Origin: an uncultured Gammaproteobacteria bacterium
GTDB taxonomy: Bacteria > Pseudomonadota > Gammaproteobacteria > Coxiellales > Coxiellaceae
DNA: 5,494 bases
Assembly (NCBI GenBank): GCA_903870185.1
Contig: CAIQCE010000236.1
Span: forward strand, 1 to 5,494
Direction of reading: 5' to 3'
Below the pieces are notes generated by a model. It was not told where the DNA came from, made no database searches, and worked only from the letters and a program-made list of their open reading frames with translations. A program made the translations under genes and the position numbers. Positions 4,546 to 5,494 of the stretch are shown here, piece after piece. Every line of letters begins with the position of its first letter. Position 1 is the stretch's first letter.

Positions 4546-5253
4546 ATGAGCCAACGACAAATTATTTTGGATACAGAAACCACCGGTTTAGAACCTTCTA
4601 AAGGTCATCGTGTGATCGAAATCGGATGTGTGGAAATGGTGAATCGTCGGTTAACGAATCGCCACTTTCATCGTTACTTAAATCCCGAGCGTGAAATTGA
4701 TGAAGGTGCGATCAATGTTCACGGATTAACTTTAGATTTTTTAAAAGATAAACCTTTGTTTGCCGATGTGATGTTGGAGCTTTTGGATTTTATTAAAGGC
4801 GCTGAGTTGATTATTCACAATGCACCTTTTGATATTGGATTTTTGAATCATGAATATTCAAGATCTCATCAAAAAAATTTTTCCATAAAGGATCATTGTG
4901 AGGTGATTGATACTTTAGCGATGGCTCGTCGAAAACATCCTGGGCAGCGTAATAGTTTGGATGCTTTGTGTCAGCGTTATCAGGTTGATAATTCCAATCG
5001 AGAACTTCACGGTGCCTTACTCGATGCAGAAATCTTAGCGCAAGTTTATCTTGCGATGACGGGTGGTCAAGCGCATTTGTTTCAGTCGCGTGAAGAAGAG
5101 GCGGAGAAGCAAAGCACTCAATCACCGACTCGATTGGATGCGAATCGAGCGCCTTTGCCAATTATTCCAGTGAGTGAGACAGAGGCGAAAGCACATGCTG
5201 CACTCTTGGAAAAAATTAAATCGACAGCGGGGCATGTGCTTTGGGAGGAGTAG
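4546..5253 (+). CDS. dnaQ: DNA polymerase III epsilon subunit, 3'-5' proofreading exonuclease
   Basis: DnaQ removes misincorporated nucleotides within the Pol III core. The 235-aa protein (E. coli 243) carries all DEDDh motifs: Exo I ILDTETTG with Asp9 and Glu11, Exo II IIHNAPFDIGFLNHE with Asp96, and Exo III ELHGALLDAEILA with His155 and Asp160. After the nuclease domain, QAHLF at 175-179 fits the beta-clamp-binding consensus. The tail of about 55 residues, with a charged linker (EEEAEK) and a terminal helix, would be the DnaE-binding part. The ATG at 4546 follows AAGGA (4529-4533) and a G-run at 4535-4540 about 5 nt away; the G-run is the better-spaced ribosome site. It lies 71 bp after rnhA on the same strand and is probably cotranscribed unless the intervening palindromes interrupt the message. 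Confidence 0.97.
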   Translation: MSQRQIILDTETTGLEPSKGHRVIEIGCVEMVNRRLTNRHFHRYLNPEREIDEGAINVHGLTLDFLKDKPLFADVMLELLDFIKGAELIIHNAPFDIGFLNHEYSRSHQKNFSIKDHCEVIDTLAMARRKHPGQRNSLDALCQRYQVDNSNRELHGALLDAEILAQVYLAMTGGQAHLFQSREEEAEKQSTQSPTRLDANRAPLPIIPVSETEAKAHAALLEKIKSTAGHVLWEE

Positions 5254-5285
5254 TGGATCTTACGGATTTGCACGGCCTACATGAA

Positions 5286-5357
5286 TTTTGGAGCCAGGCA
5301 CCTTAATTAATTTAATCAGTCAGTTATAGATCGTACTGGCGGAGCCTGGCACCAAAA
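5286..5357. repeat. paired REP-like palindromes (REPIN-like arrangement) downstream of dnaQ
   Basis: Two copies of GGAGCC-N-GGCACC (5290-5302 with central A, 5341-5353 with central T) lie 38 bp apart measured between the full arms. With flanks included, 5286-5302 and the reverse complement of 5341-5357 match at 15 of 17 positions, sharing TTTTGG, GCCAGGC and the CC end. A pair of inverted REPs around a short spacer is the REPIN layout. Because each copy is itself nearly palindromic, they can equally be read as direct repeats with one mismatch. They begin 32 bp after the dnaQ stop. Confidence 0.65.
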
Positions 5358-5362
5358 TAGCT

Positions 5363-5400
5363 AATTTATAGAGATGCCTTTAAGGCCATCTCTCGAAATT
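5363..5400 (+). other. long interrupted hairpin downstream of dnaQ
   Basis: AATTT (5363-5367) pairs with AAATT (5396-5400). After a 2 by 2 internal loop, AGAGATG (5370-5376) pairs with CATCTCT (5387-5393) around a small inner CC/GG stem with one bulged C. The nearest T-tract is 14 nt downstream (5415-5420), too far for a canonical intrinsic terminator. It could stabilise or end the dnaQ transcript. Confidence 0.4.
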
Positions 5401-5418
5401 GAGAAAAACTGAACTTTT

Positions 5419-5447
5419 TTGCTTAGGTGTTAAAAAAGGGGCATATT
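5419..5447 (+). promoter_or_regulatory. promoter candidate for a gene beyond the right edge
   Basis: TTGCTT (5419-5424), a 17-bp spacer and CATATT (5442-5447) follow an A/T-tract region (5403-5420) resembling an UP element. They precede a GC-rich discriminator and a small stem, TAGG(G)CC with GG(G)CCTA, at 5447-5465. This layout is reminiscent of stable-RNA promoters, but both hexamers are imperfect and the downstream gene is outside the window. Confidence 0.25.
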
Positions 5448-5494
5448 AGGGCCGAGCTGGGCCTAGAAAGACTTTATTTTTAGTTCAATTGATC

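Noticed and set aside
4811..5161. 116-codon minus-strand frame inside dnaQ
   Set aside because: It is antisense to conserved DnaQ motifs and is a shadow of that gene, as are the short frames at 530-787 and 3051-3239.
5470..5494. TTCAATT as a tRNA T-loop at the right edge
   Set aside because: No complementary T-stem surrounds it and no acceptor or anticodon arms can be traced in the tail.

Overview
The window looks like a chromosomal housekeeping segment of a gammaproteobacterium. The gene set mltD, a YafS-type methyltransferase, rnhA and dnaQ is the neighbourhood known from E. coli (mltD-gloB-yafS-rnhA-dnaQ), and the FolD and RNase HI proteins keep E. coli-like residue numbering at their catalytic sites. 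The moderately AT-rich coding sequence and the abundance of small palindromic intergenic repeats would suit a member of the Legionellales/Coxiellaceae or a relative. That placement is inference and was not tested by search.

Layout: positions 1-107 hold a weak terminator-like hairpin for folD and a repeat copy. folD (minus, 974 to 108) encodes the bifunctional methylene-THF dehydrogenase/cyclohydrolase. The gap 975-1265 holds a folD promoter candidate, a hairpin, a degenerate MITE-like element of the 'GTAGGGTGGGCA' type and one copy of a GTGCCAAGCG repeat. mltD (minus, 2999 to 1266) encodes a lipoprotein lytic transglycosylase with four clear LysM repeats. A 307-bp divergent spacer (3000-3306) is packed with repeats and hairpins. 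It is followed by a plus-strand run: the methyltransferase (3307-4032), rnhA (4025-4474, overlapping by 8 bp) and dnaQ (4546-5253). Two tandem copies of a perfect GGTGCC-A-GGCACC palindrome fill most of the rnhA-dnaQ gap. The tail 5254-5494 carries two more copies of that palindrome type, a further hairpin, and a promoter-like array pointing out of the window.

Functionally the genes serve one-carbon/nucleotide precursor supply (FolD), peptidoglycan turnover (MltD), RNA-DNA hybrid removal (RNase HI) and replication proofreading (DnaQ). The methyltransferase has no assigned substrate. I see no defence system, prophage, CRISPR array, tRNA or intact insertion sequence. The unusual content is the intergenic repeat population: at least four sequence types in about 1 kb of non-coding DNA, one of them related to the REP/REPIN type. 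I found no convincing previously undescribed multi-gene system here.
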